64,000 nucleotides of DNA, taken from assembly GCF_014836425.1 (NCBI RefSeq), contig NZ_JACSQW010000004.1:59915-123914 (forward strand), read 5' to 3'. Below, piece after piece: positions 1 to 6,543 of this stretch. Position numbers and translations under genes: made by a program. This DNA comes from Limosilactobacillus avistercoris. Lineage in GTDB: Bacteria > Bacillota > Bacilli > Lactobacillales > Lactobacillaceae. How positions within the stretch are numbered: position 1 is the first letter of the stretch; each line of letters opens with the position of its first letter. Below the pieces are notes generated by a model. It worked only from the letters and a program-made list of their open reading frames with translations. It ran no database searches and was not told the origin of the DNA.

Positions 1-545
1 GTTAGGCCTTTGTGGTCAGGGTTGTTCTCTTTGATTTTGACAAACAGGTGCATCGCTAACTGCATCTCAACAGAATCATCAGCAAATTTTTGTTGTGTCT
101 TGTGACGGGTCGCTGGCGACTTGTCACTATTATTAGTTTTGTTTTGTTTAGTTTTGTTTTGTTTATATAATGCGCTACTGTTTTGTACACTACCTTGTAA
201 ACCATCATGTAAACTAGGTTGTAAACTATCTTGTATACTACCTTGTAAACTGGGTTGTACACTTCCTTGCATTAATGGCTTCATGTGGTAAGAAGTAGCG
301 CTTCTTCCATTAGTTTTGAAGTCAATATACCCTAGCTGTTTAAGTTCGTTCCGTGCTTTAATTACACCCTGACGAGATAAACCGCTTCTAAATTCGAGCG
401 TGGAACTTGCAACCGTAAACCATGATTGCCAGCCGGTTATGTTGTTGAGGTACATTAGTACATACCAAACTCTAGCCTGTCCTGGAGATAATCGGTTTAG
501 TTCTTGCAATTTCTCAAAGTTCAGAATTTCTTGCAGGTAATTCAT
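1..545 (-). CDS. Phage replication initiator / replisome organiser, partial (C-terminus beyond left edge)
   Basis: The frame is open from an ATG at 543-545, preceded by a strong GGAGGTG ribosome site, to the window edge (181 full codons visible). Residues about 1-90 look like the winged-helix N-terminal domain of phage replisome organisers: a segment PGQARVWYVLMYLNN, then an HTH-like SRQGVIKARNELKQLGY. Residues 94-121 are seven four-residue repeats of the form [GPD]S[VLI]Q, followed by a Lys/Asn/Gln-rich linker and the start of another domain. By family, such proteins bind the phage origin and load the host helicase. Its place directly after the recombination genes supports this. The exact subfamily (DnaD-like or lambda O-like) is inference. 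Confidence 0.75.
   Translation of the reverse strand, partial: MNYLQEILNFEKLQELNRLSPGQARVWYVLMYLNNITGWQSWFTVASSTLEFRSGLSRQGVIKARNELKQLGYIDFKTNGRSATSYHMKPLMQGSVQPSLQGSIQDSLQPSLHDGLQGSVQNSSALYKQNKTKQNKTNNSDKSPATRHKTQQKFADDSVEMQLAMHLFVKIKENNPDHKGL
183..266. repeat. Seven tandem 12-bp iteron-like repeats inside the initiator gene
   Basis: Seven consecutive 12-bp units start at 183, 195, 207, 219, 231, 243 and 255. The consensus is TTGTAAACTANC; the core variants are GTACAC, GTAAAC and GTATAC. They are in frame with the initiator gene and encode its four-residue repeat. In many temperate phages the origin lies as iterons within the initiator gene, so this is a good candidate for the phage replication origin. 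That function is inferred from position and periodicity. Confidence 0.8.
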
Positions 546-556
546 GACTTCACCTC

Positions 557-1255
557 CTACTTTTGATAATTTCCTTTAACACCAATCTTTTCTAAATCAT
601 CGACATTTAATTTGATTCCCGGTGCTGTTAAGTGATACTTACTACAAAACTCAATTGGGCCAATCTTATGAAACTCTGTATGGTGTGCTCTACACAATGC
701 CATCAGTCTAAATTTCGTATGGTCTAGCTTGGTTCTATCTCTTCCCATACCGACCTCATCAATGTGGTGTATATCGGCTGGCTGACCGCAGATTAAGCAT
801 TGCCTGTGGACTAAACATTCATACTGGAAATGTTCTTCGTTTCTTGGTAGTAACTCATATCCACGTTTGATTGGTACTTGGTTATCAAAAACAAAATCAA
901 TGACTAAATCAATTAGCTTTTTGGCATCACTAACTGTGTTCTCGGTAGTATCTTTTAGACTAATTTCTTGACCCCAATTCTTTTCCCAATAAAGGCTTCT
1001 GAAATAGTCATCAACAATTTCTTTATCTTCGCCTGACCAATTAACAATGTCACCTAGCAAGGCAAAATAGAAATTACGTTGTAACGCACTTACTTTTCGT
1101 TTATCTATGAATTTGACTTCAACCGGTATTCCTTGAACGTTCCCATCATTAATGTTGGCTAGGTGTTCAAGGTTTGGTTGCTCTATGTAATCAAGCAAGC
1201 CATAGCCTTTTGACCCATCTCTCTTTCTTCTGAAGTATGCATTAGCTAAAACCAC
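557..1255 (-). CDS. Putative HNH endonuclease of the phage recombination/replication module
   Basis: The 232-residue protein has an N-terminal alpha/beta part (residues 1-145) with the segment SALQRNFYFALLGDI, which recalls NinB/Orf-like recombination mediators. A C-terminal HNH zinc-finger-like nuclease domain follows: CxxC at about 154-157 (CLIC), then IHHIDEVGMGRD, then CRAHHTEFHKIG. This matches the 'putative HNHc nuclease' family found in Firmicutes phages between the SSB-like gene and the replication initiator. It probably processes branched or replicating DNA; the substrate is not evident. It ends 12 bp before the initiator start and follows the DUF669 gene by 12 bp, so it is in one operon. 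Confidence 0.82.
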   Translation of the reverse strand: MVLANAYFRRKRDGSKGYGLLDYIEQPNLEHLANINDGNVQGIPVEVKFIDKRKVSALQRNFYFALLGDIVNWSGEDKEIVDDYFRSLYWEKNWGQEISLKDTTENTVSDAKKLIDLVIDFVFDNQVPIKRGYELLPRNEEHFQYECLVHRQCLICGQPADIHHIDEVGMGRDRTKLDHTKFRLMALCRAHHTEFHKIGPIEFCSKYHLTAPGIKLNVDDLEKIGVKGNYQK

Positions 1256-1267
1256 TTAAATCAGTCC

Positions 1268-1837
1268 TTAGAATGGCAAGTTACTATCGTCTAGGTTGAT
1301 TGGTGCACCATTGTTTTGATTAGATGCTTGGCCTTGTGCATTGTTATTGAATTGGTTATTACTGAACCCAGCATTTTGACTTACGCTATTTTGTGGGCGC
1401 TTTTGTCCGTTTGATTGGCTACCTTCTTTCAATAACTTGTGGTAGCTCCGAACAGTTAAATAAACATTTCCCTTTGGTGTTGGATCTCCCCATTCAACTT
1501 CAACGGCAAGTGTCTTTCCAATCATTCCTGTTACAAAATCATTCAAAGTATTTAATGGTGTACCATCTGGAACTCCTGCAGCTACCATAATGGTGTTAAA
1601 ACGCTTGATTGATTGATCTACCTTTTCAGTTGTTCCTTCTTGCCATACAACGTTATCGAAGCGAATTTCTCCACCTGCATATTTGCCATCTAATACTTCA
1701 TAATTGAGCACTACCATTGGATTACCTGCATTTGAATTCTTCAATTCTGATGATGGTAAAACCTTAACGTTGTAAATACCTGCTTCTTCAACGCTTTTTC
1801 CGAATACATTGTTTGAATCTACCTTAAATAAAGTCAT
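1268..1837 (-). CDS. DUF669 family protein, SSB-like
   Basis: This 189-residue protein matches the DUF669 family of phage recombination modules. Residues 1-140 form a beta-rich domain (motifs NPMVVLNYEVLDG, NVVWQEGT, GKTLAVEVEWGD). They are followed by a low-complexity Asn/Gln/Ser linker (about 141-178) and an acidic-aromatic end, DDSNLPF. That layout (globular OB-like domain, flexible linker, acidic tail ending in Pro-Phe) copies bacterial single-stranded DNA-binding proteins. It suggests ssDNA binding with a tail that recruits partner proteins. It sits 2 bp after the ATPase gene, the usual partner order. Function is by family and architecture. Confidence 0.82.
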   Translation of the reverse strand: MTLFKVDSNNVFGKSVEEAGIYNVKVLPSSELKNSNAGNPMVVLNYEVLDGKYAGGEIRFDNVVWQEGTTEKVDQSIKRFNTIMVAAGVPDGTPLNTLNDFVTGMIGKTLAVEVEWGDPTPKGNVYLTVRSYHKLLKEGSQSNGQKRPQNSVSQNAGFSNNQFNNNAQGQASNQNNGAPINLDDSNLPF

Positions 1838-1839
1838 AA

Positions 1840-2535
1840 TTAAGCAACTCCCTTTTCTTGTTTATTTTCTTGCGTTTCTTGTTCTTCTTTTGGTTCAATT
1901 AGTTCTTCGGCATGGAAATTCTTGCGCCCGTCAATCCGATTTTTACCGTGATTACCGCTTTCTGGGTCACAATCAATCCATCGTTGGTCATCTTTTACAT
2001 ATAACCGCCCAACAAAATCAAACACACTAGTGAATGCATTGAACGTCTTTTCGTTCATATCAGCTCCATAGCGACCTGCACCAGTTAAACCACCGGTACC
2101 ATTATCAACTTGGTGGGCTGTTGCATAGATAGTTATGTCACTCTCACGTAGCATGGTAGCCAACTGCCTGAACCACAATTGCAACTTTTGGTAATTCTGC
2201 CGATTATCTTTGGCGGCATTATCAATATTTTCCAAAACTAAATTTTGCAACGATGTAACGTTATCTAATGCGATGGCATCATATCTACCACTTCTTATTG
2301 CTTTTTGTAGGAAACCAACTACCAGTTGTTGAATATTTGGGAAGTCCTGTTCTTCAACTACCATGAAATCAGTATCCTTTTGATTTCTTAATGGATTGGT
2401 AGACTTATCAAAACTGAATAAAAGCTTTTTACCTTTGAACTGTTTGAAAAGGCTGGTCTTACCTGTTCCCCCGTCTCCGTATACGAAGTACATATTGGGA
2501 ACTTCTGGGATTTCTCCTGCTTTGTAAAACTTCAT
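1840..2535 (-). CDS. Phage AAA ATPase, Sak4-like recombinase (RecA/Rad51-related)
   Basis: The 231-residue protein has a Walker A motif GDGGTGKTS at residues 20-28 and a Walker B-like strand YDAIALDNV near 84-92. It also has a conserved ATAHQVDN segment and a glycine-rich GGLTGAGRYG region. This is the phage nucleotide-binding family annotated as AAA or Sak4-like single-strand annealing protein, which pairs with an SSB-like protein. That partner (DUF669) is immediately downstream. The C-terminal 25 residues are Glu/Gln/Lys-rich and probably disordered. Start ATG at 2535 lies 2 bp after the Gam-like stop. Confidence 0.85.
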   Translation of the reverse strand: MKFYKAGEIPEVPNMYFVYGDGGTGKTSLFKQFKGKKLLFSFDKSTNPLRNQKDTDFMVVEEQDFPNIQQLVVGFLQKAIRSGRYDAIALDNVTSLQNLVLENIDNAAKDNRQNYQKLQLWFRQLATMLRESDITIYATAHQVDNGTGGLTGAGRYGADMNEKTFNAFTSVFDFVGRLYVKDDQRWIDCDPESGNHGKNRIDGRKNFHAEELIEPKEEQETQENKQEKGVA

Positions 2536-2537
2536 GG

Positions 2538-3050
2538 CTAATCCTCTTTTCTATCTAATCGAATTACTGCTTGCTTCTTACCACCTTTAACACCGGATAA
2601 ACCATCAACGATTTCTCCAGTTTCATTGAGGATAACTTTTCCATCATCAGTAATGGTGGTAGCTTCTTTAATCTTGGCTTTATCTAGCTCTTTTGAAGTA
2701 ACGGTCTTTAGCAAACTATCAGGTAATACTTTCATTGCTTTGCGTTGGTTAACTTTACCTCCCCACTTCCATGAATCTTTTGTAGTCCGTGCCTGAACAT
2801 TACCCATTGAAGTTGTTACTGATGTTTGACCGTGTTCATAATCAATGAAGCCTAGCAATTCTGTAAGCAATAGGTCGTTATCTTCATTTATCTTCTTACG
2901 CTTGTAAGCATAGAAATTACGCACTTCTTCGAGTTCTGATTTTTCTGATTTATCAAGCTCATCAAGTGCTTTTTTGTTAGCTCGGTATTCTCTAAGGCGT
3001 TGGTTGATTGCTGAAGCTTCATCTCCAGCAAAAGTAGTTTCATCAATCAT
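2538..3050 (-). CDS. Host-nuclease inhibitor, Gam-like
   Basis: The 170-residue protein has a long N-terminal helical/coiled-coil segment (about 10-70) followed by GNVQARTTKDSWKWG and KAMKVLPDSLLKTVTSKELDK. This is the pattern of the Mu Gam-like family (PF07352). Gam proteins bind duplex DNA ends and protect phage DNA from host RecBCD/AddAB-type exonucleases. The position at the head of the recombination module agrees. The stop is 3 bp before the ATPase start and the gene follows a 51-residue acidic ORF by 2 bp, so the genes are co-transcribed leftward. Confidence 0.85.
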   Translation of the reverse strand: MIDETTFAGDEASAINQRLREYRANKKALDELDKSEKSELEEVRNFYAYKRKKINEDNDLLLTELLGFIDYEHGQTSVTTSMGNVQARTTKDSWKWGGKVNQRKAMKVLPDSLLKTVTSKELDKAKIKEATTITDDGKVILNETGEIVDGLSGVKGGKKQAVIRLDRKED

Positions 3051-3052
3051 TG

Positions 3053-3208
3053 CTAATCCTCTTCTTCATCAGCTTTGTACATAGCATCATAGTCAGACTT
3101 ACTGTAGTAGTTCCCGTCTTCTTCAACGTAATCATCGTAGAGATAAGGGTTACTGCTATCTTCGGGATCGTGCCATTTCTTTTCTGCTTTATCTAAATCG
3201 TTATTCAT
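3053..3208 (-). CDS. Small acidic phage protein, unknown function
   Basis: This 51-residue product begins MNNDLDKAEKKWHD and is very acidic and Tyr/Asp-rich toward the C-terminus (NYYSKSDYDAMYKADEEED). The frame is open further upstream, but ATG at 3208 has a good GGGGAG ribosome site and overlaps the preceding gene by 8 bp, typical of coupled phage genes. I do not recognise a family. Net charge and size would fit a DNA-mimic or an anti-host protein, but nothing in the sequence proves that. Confidence 0.6.
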   Translation of the reverse strand: MNNDLDKAEKKWHDPEDSSNPYLYDDYVEEDGNYYSKSDYDAMYKADEEED

Positions 3209-3428
3209 GGTCGAGCTCCCCTTTCTTATCTGCTTGATTGTAAAGATACTTTTCAAGTTCTTTGACATCATCAAGAAATCCACTGTCAATCGAAACAATG
3301 ATTTGAGTCATTAATTCTGCTAATTTAATCTCGCTTACATGACCATTCAGCGCACTATCAATGTAGCTACTGTAATAAGTCATGAATCCTTGAATTCTTG
3401 TTAAATGGTTGTTTGTATATTCATCCAT
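3201..3428 (-). CDS. Small phage early protein, unknown function
   Basis: The 75-residue, probably all-helical protein (MDEYTNNHLTRIQGF...) has no recognised motif. The start ATG at 3428 follows an ACGAGG-type ribosome site. It overlaps the next gene by 8 bp, consistent with the leftward early operon. No membrane segment or signal peptide is visible. Confidence 0.6.
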   Translation of the reverse strand: MDEYTNNHLTRIQGFMTYYSSYIDSALNGHVSEIKLAELMTQIIVSIDSGFLDDVKELEKYLYNQADKKGELDHE

Positions 3429-3467
3429 GCGTTATAATTAACCTCGTTAAATATATATTTATGTGAT

Positions 3468-3656
3468 TTACTTTTGAGCATTCGTTTTTGCGGAACGAGT
3501 GCTCTTTTTTTGATCCAAGTGGTTTAGCAAAAGCATCAATCCATAAAACAAAAGAATGAATGTTGCGCCATCATAAGCGCCTATACTTCCGCAATAAACT
3601 GACCAGCTTCCCATTACGAAAGCAATCAACCGCGAGTGTAGAACTTCGTTAATCAT
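3468..3656 (-). CDS. Small phage membrane protein
   Basis: The 62-residue product has one or two closely spaced hydrophobic segments (LIAFVMGSWSVYCGSIGAY and ATFILLFYGLMLLL, residues about 10-45). A basic tail (DQKKSTRSAKTNAQK) follows. It is preceded by a GAGGTGAG ribosome site and lies 6 bp after the upstream gene. No family was recognised. Membrane placement with the basic tail inside is inferred from the positive-inside rule. Confidence 0.55.
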   Translation of the reverse strand: MINEVLHSRLIAFVMGSWSVYCGSIGAYDGATFILLFYGLMLLLNHLDQKKSTRSAKTNAQK

Positions 3657-3662
3657 GACTTC

Positions 3663-3956
3663 TCACCTCATTCCCAAAAGTTCTTTTTTTCTGAATGAAG
3701 ATGGTCCTTCTTCATTGCGGGATTCATAAAATTCATCAACTGCTTTTATGCTCCGTGGATTGATTAAGAACAGAAAATACTTAGCAACGTCGTTGGTAAC
3801 TTCACCATCGTCTAAGTGGTTATTGCTAAAAATAGCAATTGCGTTTTCCTCAAGCTCATCTTTTTCTTGGTTTGAAAAATCTTTGAATTGAACTTGTCCT
3901 TTGCAAAGCTCAATAAATTTATTAAGTTTTGCCTTGTATGATTCAATACTCATCAT
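3663..3956 (-). CDS. Small phage early protein, unknown function
   Basis: The frame is open from an ATG at 3974, but the better start is ATG 3956 (or 3953). It has AAGGAG six bases upstream and couples to the end of the small ORF at 3943-4062. The product (about 97 residues, MMSIESYKAKLNKFIELCKG...) is soluble and mostly helical, with an acidic middle (DELEENAIAIF). It has no recognised domain. It is followed 6 bp later by the small membrane protein gene. Confidence 0.55.
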   Translation of the reverse strand: MMSIESYKAKLNKFIELCKGQVQFKDFSNQEKDELEENAIAIFSNNHLDDGEVTNDVAKYFLFLINPRSIKAVDEFYESRNEEGPSSFRKKELLGMR

Positions 3957-4062
3957 CTGAAACTCCTTTTCCATGCTTCCCTTGATACTTCATCTGAAAC
4001 GAATTACCCAGCACAATCAGCATCGCAATTGCTACTGCTGTGAAAAATACTATCTGCGCCAT
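3943..4062 (-). CDS. 39-residue single-pass membrane microprotein
   Basis: This short frame has a very strong GAAGGAGG ribosome site five bases before its ATG at 4062. It encodes one hydrophobic helix (MAQIVFFTAVAIAMLIVLGNSF), then a short basic and acidic tail (MKYQGKHGKGVSDDEY). The last 14 bp overlap the internal start of the next gene (3956), a typical coupling arrangement. The start lies 2 bp after the stop of the DNA-binding gene upstream. I recognise no family; translation is supported by ribosome site and spacing only. Confidence 0.55.
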   Translation of the reverse strand: MAQIVFFTAVAIAMLIVLGNSFQMKYQGKHGKGVSDDEY

Positions 4063-4064
4063 GA

Positions 4065-4415
4065 TTACCTCCTTCGTGGATCAACTTTTAACTTTTCTTT
4101 GTGTATTTTCTTTCTCTTCATAAACCAATCGTCAAACTTGGCTGGATCAAAGTAATATCGACTGCCGTGCTTAGCTACAATCGCTTGTCCATCATTTTCA
4201 GCAATGATTTCATCACGATATTTCGCTACCGTATTACGGCATCCATAGCGACGGCTCTTAACAATCTCCGCCATCGGAACAGGTTGTTCAGTATGTGTTT
4301 GCTTTTCTTCTTGTTCTTTGACGTACTGCTTAACACCTTCTTTCGCTAACTCAATCATCATTTCATGAAGCTTCGGAAGCTCCAAAGTAACTACCTTTAT
4401 CTCAGCTGTTGCCAT
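4065..4415 (-). CDS. Phage DNA-binding protein with excisionase/MerR-like helix-turn-helix
   Basis: The 116-residue protein has a helical N-terminus (ELPKLHEMMIELAKEGVKQYV). A compact winged-helix-like segment follows at about 47-98: MAEIVKSRRYGCRNTVAKYRDEI, then KHGSRYYFDPAKFDDWF. That resembles MerR/excisionase-type DNA-binding domains, in which the 'YYFDPAKFDDWF' part gives the wing and last helix. The tail is strongly basic (KRKKIHKEKLKVDPRRR). It lies early in the leftward operon, so a role in lytic control or excision is plausible but unproven. Confidence 0.6.
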   Translation of the reverse strand: MATAEIKVVTLELPKLHEMMIELAKEGVKQYVKEQEEKQTHTEQPVPMAEIVKSRRYGCRNTVAKYRDEIIAENDGQAIVAKHGSRYYFDPAKFDDWFMKRKKIHKEKLKVDPRRR

Positions 4416-4477
4416 CTGATCAACTCCTTTCTTTTGCTATACTTAAGACATCTCCTGATGAAAGGAGGTGAAGCAAT

Positions 4478-4771
4478 ATGTTTACACACATTAAGATGAC
4501 TCATGAATATTCATTAAGCACCATACATGACATGACAATTTCCCAAAATCTAAAAATGGACAATTATACCGATGATACTGTTGATGTCACCGATTATTTA
4601 ATTTCCAAAACATCATCAGAAGTAGAGCAATTGTTTGTCTACAGTACTGGACTTGTAATCTACTGGAAGGCATCTGCAAGCAAAATCATTATCCGTACTA
4701 ATGGTATTTTTGAAGCAGGTAACGATGGAGATCTCCATCTCGTTAAAATAGATCCAGACGATAAATTTTAA
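4478..4771 (+). CDS. Phage protein of unknown function, plus strand inside the early region
   Basis: The 97-residue frame starts at ATG 4478 with an excellent AAAGGAGGTGA ribosome site nine bases upstream. It is soluble and beta-rich in its C-terminal half (EQLFVYSTGLVIYWKASASKIIIRTNG). No family was recognised. It is odd in being rightward between two leftward early genes, with its tail overlapping the minus-strand microprotein at 4743-4886 by 29 bp. It could be lysogenically expressed, or expressed from its own promoter. Confidence 0.55.
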   Translation: MFTHIKMTHEYSLSTIHDMTISQNLKMDNYTDDTVDVTDYLISKTSSEVEQLFVYSTGLVIYWKASASKIIIRTNGIFEAGNDGDLHLVKIDPDDKF

Positions 4772-4886
4772 TATTTCCAATTGATTGAATAACTACAGTC
4801 ATTTTCTTATCGTTGCAACTGACTGTAATAAGATGTTTGCTATCTTTGCCAACATAGCAAGCATCTTTTTTGTTTTCTTCTTTCAT
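4743..4886 (-). CDS. 47-residue phage microprotein
   Basis: A short frame begins at ATG 4886, preceded by AAGGAGG eight bases upstream. It reads MKEENKKDACYVGKDSKH and then a beta-rich part ending in IYRLDLF. It sits directly downstream of the Cro-like gene, with 67 bp between them, and is in the same direction, so it would be the second gene of the leftward lytic transcript. There are two cysteines and no recognised domain. Support is the ribosome site, position and an uninterrupted frame of 48 codons. Confidence 0.5.
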   Translation of the reverse strand: MKEENKKDACYVGKDSKHLITVSCNDKKMTVVIQSIGNIKIYRLDLF

Positions 4887-4941
4887 CTCACCGCCTCCTT
4901 AGTTAGCTGTTTCCACAATTTTAATTTATATATTTTTAGAT

Positions 4942-4955
4942 AAAATATAAAGTTT
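4942..4955. promoter_or_regulatory. Candidate phage operator O3, at the 3' end of the Cro-like gene
   Basis: The 14-mer AAAATATAAAGTTT is the exact reverse complement of the operator candidate at 5198-5211 in the divergent switch. It covers the last codon of the Cro-like gene. A third, shorter copy lies at 5251-5262. Exact inverted recurrence near a phage switch suggests a repressor-binding site. Confidence 0.45.
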
Positions 4956-5154
4956 ATTTGTTATTAATTGTAAAAAATAATTGTTTAGCACTTATGCCTA
5001 ATTCCCGAGCAAGTTTCGGCATAATTGTAGGAGTTGGTTTATATTTACCGTGTTCCCATTGAAATACGGTAATTGGGCTCACACCGAGTTTTTCTGCAAG
5101 TGACTTCTGAGTGTATCCTTTTGAAACTCGCAATGACTTCAATGTATCCGTCAT
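4954..5154 (-). CDS. Cro-like HTH XRE-family regulator
   Basis: The 66-residue protein is essentially one XRE helix-turn-helix domain: LRVSKGYTQKSLAEKLGVS, then PITVFQWEHGKYKPTP. It is divergent from the CI-type repressor, the standard position of Cro. A good promoter (5187-5214) and a GGAGAG ribosome site precede the ATG at 5154. By analogy it would repress the lysogenic promoter and allow the leftward lytic transcript. A candidate operator overlaps its 3' end. Confidence 0.85.
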   Translation of the reverse strand: MTDTLKSLRVSKGYTQKSLAEKLGVSPITVFQWEHGKYKPTPTIMPKLARELGISAKQLFFTINNK

Positions 5155-5186
5155 ATCATCTCTCCTTTCCTTAACTTACATTCTCT

Positions 5187-5214
5187 ATTATACACATAAA
5201 CTTTATATTTTCAA
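5187..5214 (-). promoter_or_regulatory. Leftward lytic promoter (PR-like) of the prophage switch
   Basis: On the minus strand a -35 TTGAAA (5209-5214) and a consensus -10 TATAAT (5187-5192) are 16 bp apart, about 35 bp upstream of the Cro-like start. The candidate operator 5198-5211 fills the spacer, so a bound repressor would exclude RNA polymerase. Confidence 0.65.
5198..5211. promoter_or_regulatory. Candidate phage operator O1, in the lytic promoter spacer
   Basis: AAACTTTATATTTT lies between the -35 and -10 of the leftward promoter. It recurs in inverted orientation at 4942-4955 and in shortened form (AAACTTTATATA) at 5251-5262. Location and recurrence support an operator bound by the CI- or Cro-like protein. 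Confidence 0.5.
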
Positions 5215-5250
5215 TACTAAAAACTAATATTTTTTATATAAACTACTAAA

Positions 5251-5262
5251 AAACTTTATATA
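5251..5262. promoter_or_regulatory. Candidate phage operator O2, near the repressor promoter
   Basis: AAACTTTATATA shares its first eleven bases with the operator at 5198-5211. It lies just upstream of a TATAAT box (5267-5272) that is the best -10 for the rightward repressor gene. The matching -35 is poor, as expected for a promoter needing activation or autoregulation. Confidence 0.45.
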
Positions 5263-5310
5263 GCCCTATAATTAAACCATAAAACTAAGTAAAGAAAGCA
5301 GGATTGTTTT

Positions 5311-5646
5311 ATGAGTACAGGGCAAATTATTAAGGATTTGCGTAAAGAAAAAAGAATTACACAAACTGATCTAGCTAATGGCGTACACGTCACTCAACAA
5401 ACTGTAACTGCCTGGGAGAGCGGGCGTGCAATCCCTAACGCAAATACCCTTAATGCGTTAGCAAACTATTTTAATGTTTCGTCTGATTACTTGTTAGGAC
5501 GTACTAAAGAGAGAAACAGTAACAAAGAGATGTCAGAAAATCAAAAACTAGTTGCTTATTCTATTGATCCTGATATTTCTGACGAAGAGCGAAATGATAT
5601 TATCGAGATGGTAAAAATCGCAATGAAGAACCGCCGACGTGTCTAA
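5311..5646 (+). CDS. CI-type phage repressor (XRE family, ImmR-like)
   Basis: The 111-residue protein has an N-terminal XRE helix-turn-helix (IIKDLRKEKRITQTDLANGV, then VTQQTVTAWESGR). The segment ALANYFNVSSDYLLGRT is typical of Gram-positive phage repressors. It has no LexA-like autocleavage domain. Instead a metallopeptidase gene follows 12 bp later, the ImmR-ImmA arrangement in which the peptidase cleaves the repressor on induction. It is transcribed away from the Cro-like gene. Confidence 0.85.
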   Translation: MSTGQIIKDLRKEKRITQTDLANGVHVTQQTVTAWESGRAIPNANTLNALANYFNVSSDYLLGRTKERNSNKEMSENQKLVAYSIDPDISDEERNDIIEMVKIAMKNRRRV

Positions 5647-5658
5647 GAAGGTGTTTCA

Positions 5659-5946
5659 ATGACCGATCTAGAAAAAATAGAGGATAAATATCCTTGGTTG
5701 CGATTCTGGATGATTGATGTACCAAACAAACACTATCACGGACATATTGTTGGTAACGATGTTTACTTGAACGAAAATCAAGATAATATCGACTGGTTAA
5801 AGACGGCACTTCACGAGGTTGTACATTCCGACTTTGACTATGGCGACTTGAGTAATAAAAAAGAACACACTACCCTACTTGCAGAGAAGTGGGCGATGTG
5901 CGAGTCACGACGTATGTTTAAAGAAATGTTTGAAAAAAGTTATTAA
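5659..5946 (+). CDS. ImmA/IrrE-family metallopeptidase
   Basis: The 95-residue protein carries the zinc-protease motif HEVVH at residues 52-56 and a downstream acidic helix (LLAEKWAMCESRRMF) that can supply the third ligand. It is shorter than ImmA of ICEBs1 but typical of the compact phage version. It sits 12 bp after the repressor with a GAAGGTG ribosome site. By family it would cleave the repressor after DNA damage signalling to start induction. Confidence 0.82.
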   Translation: MTDLEKIEDKYPWLRFWMIDVPNKHYHGHIVGNDVYLNENQDNIDWLKTALHEVVHSDFDYGDLSNKKEHTTLLAEKWAMCESRRMFKEMFEKSY

Positions 5947-5956
5947 GGAGTATCAA

Positions 5957-6535
5957 ATGCTTTCAAGAATTATTTGGATGGTTATCTGCGTTATTATTGC
6001 ATATTATTTTGGAAAACTTGCTTGGAGTAATTTTAGTAATCATAAATTCATAAAATCTATTTTTCAGGGAGCAATAGTTTTTGCTGCATTGATGATAGCT
6101 TTTGGACCGTTAGTTAACCGTGTATATCGTCAAAATAATAGCTCAACATCCCAATCCGCGGATACAGCAAGCTCATCGTCAAAAACCAGTTCATTTAACG
6201 AGGACGATTCTTCTGATGAAAAAGAAAGTGACGAAGTTGCAAAAGCACGAGTCAAAAATACTTGTGATGCATTAAATGAAGAAATGTCTAAGCACTCTGA
6301 ATTAGATGGCTTTTCGATGAAGCCAGATGGCGACCAATTTAAAGTGACTGTTCCCAATACAGCTACTGCTCTATCCGATAACGAACAAAAGTCACTATAT
6401 AAAAGCATAGTCGATTTGATTTATTCGTATGATAACGGCACAAACGAGGGAGCTTATGTTGAGTTTGACGGTAACGATGGAATGCCAGTTGCTCACTATT
6501 CATACATTAGTGGCAAGATAAAGTTAGATGAATAA
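5957..6535 (+). CDS. Membrane-anchored phage protein with Ser-rich linker, unknown function
   Basis: Start ATG 5957 follows AAGGAG by six bases, although the frame is open further upstream. The 192-residue product has two N-terminal membrane helices (IIWMVICVIIAYYFGKLAW; IVFAALMIAFGPL). A Ser/Asp/Glu-rich linker follows (about 58-95), then a soluble domain of about 95 residues (KHSELDGFSMKPDGDQFKV... AHYSYISGKIKLDE). In lysogeny modules this position often holds superinfection-exclusion or surface proteins, so that role is possible. No family was recognised. A hairpin terminator follows at 6544. Confidence 0.6.
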   Translation: MLSRIIWMVICVIIAYYFGKLAWSNFSNHKFIKSIFQGAIVFAALMIAFGPLVNRVYRQNNSSTSQSADTASSSSKTSSFNEDDSSDEKESDEVAKARVKNTCDALNEEMSKHSELDGFSMKPDGDQFKVTVPNTATALSDNEQKSLYKSIVDLIYSYDNGTNEGAYVEFDGNDGMPVAHYSYISGKIKLDE

Positions 6536-6543
6536 ATAAAAAT

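Noticed and set aside
56..262. Minus-strand ORF with repeated VYKVVY-like units
   Set aside because: It is another frame of the 12-bp iterons inside the replication initiator; the initiator frame has the ribosome site and a plausible domain.
183..266. Possible CRISPR array
   Set aside because: Repeats are 12 bp, directly tandem and without spacers, and they are in frame within a gene.
5659..5946. ImmA-like gene as a truncated pseudogene
   Set aside because: It is short, but HEVVH and the downstream acidic helix are present and the frame is intact; compact versions are common in phages.
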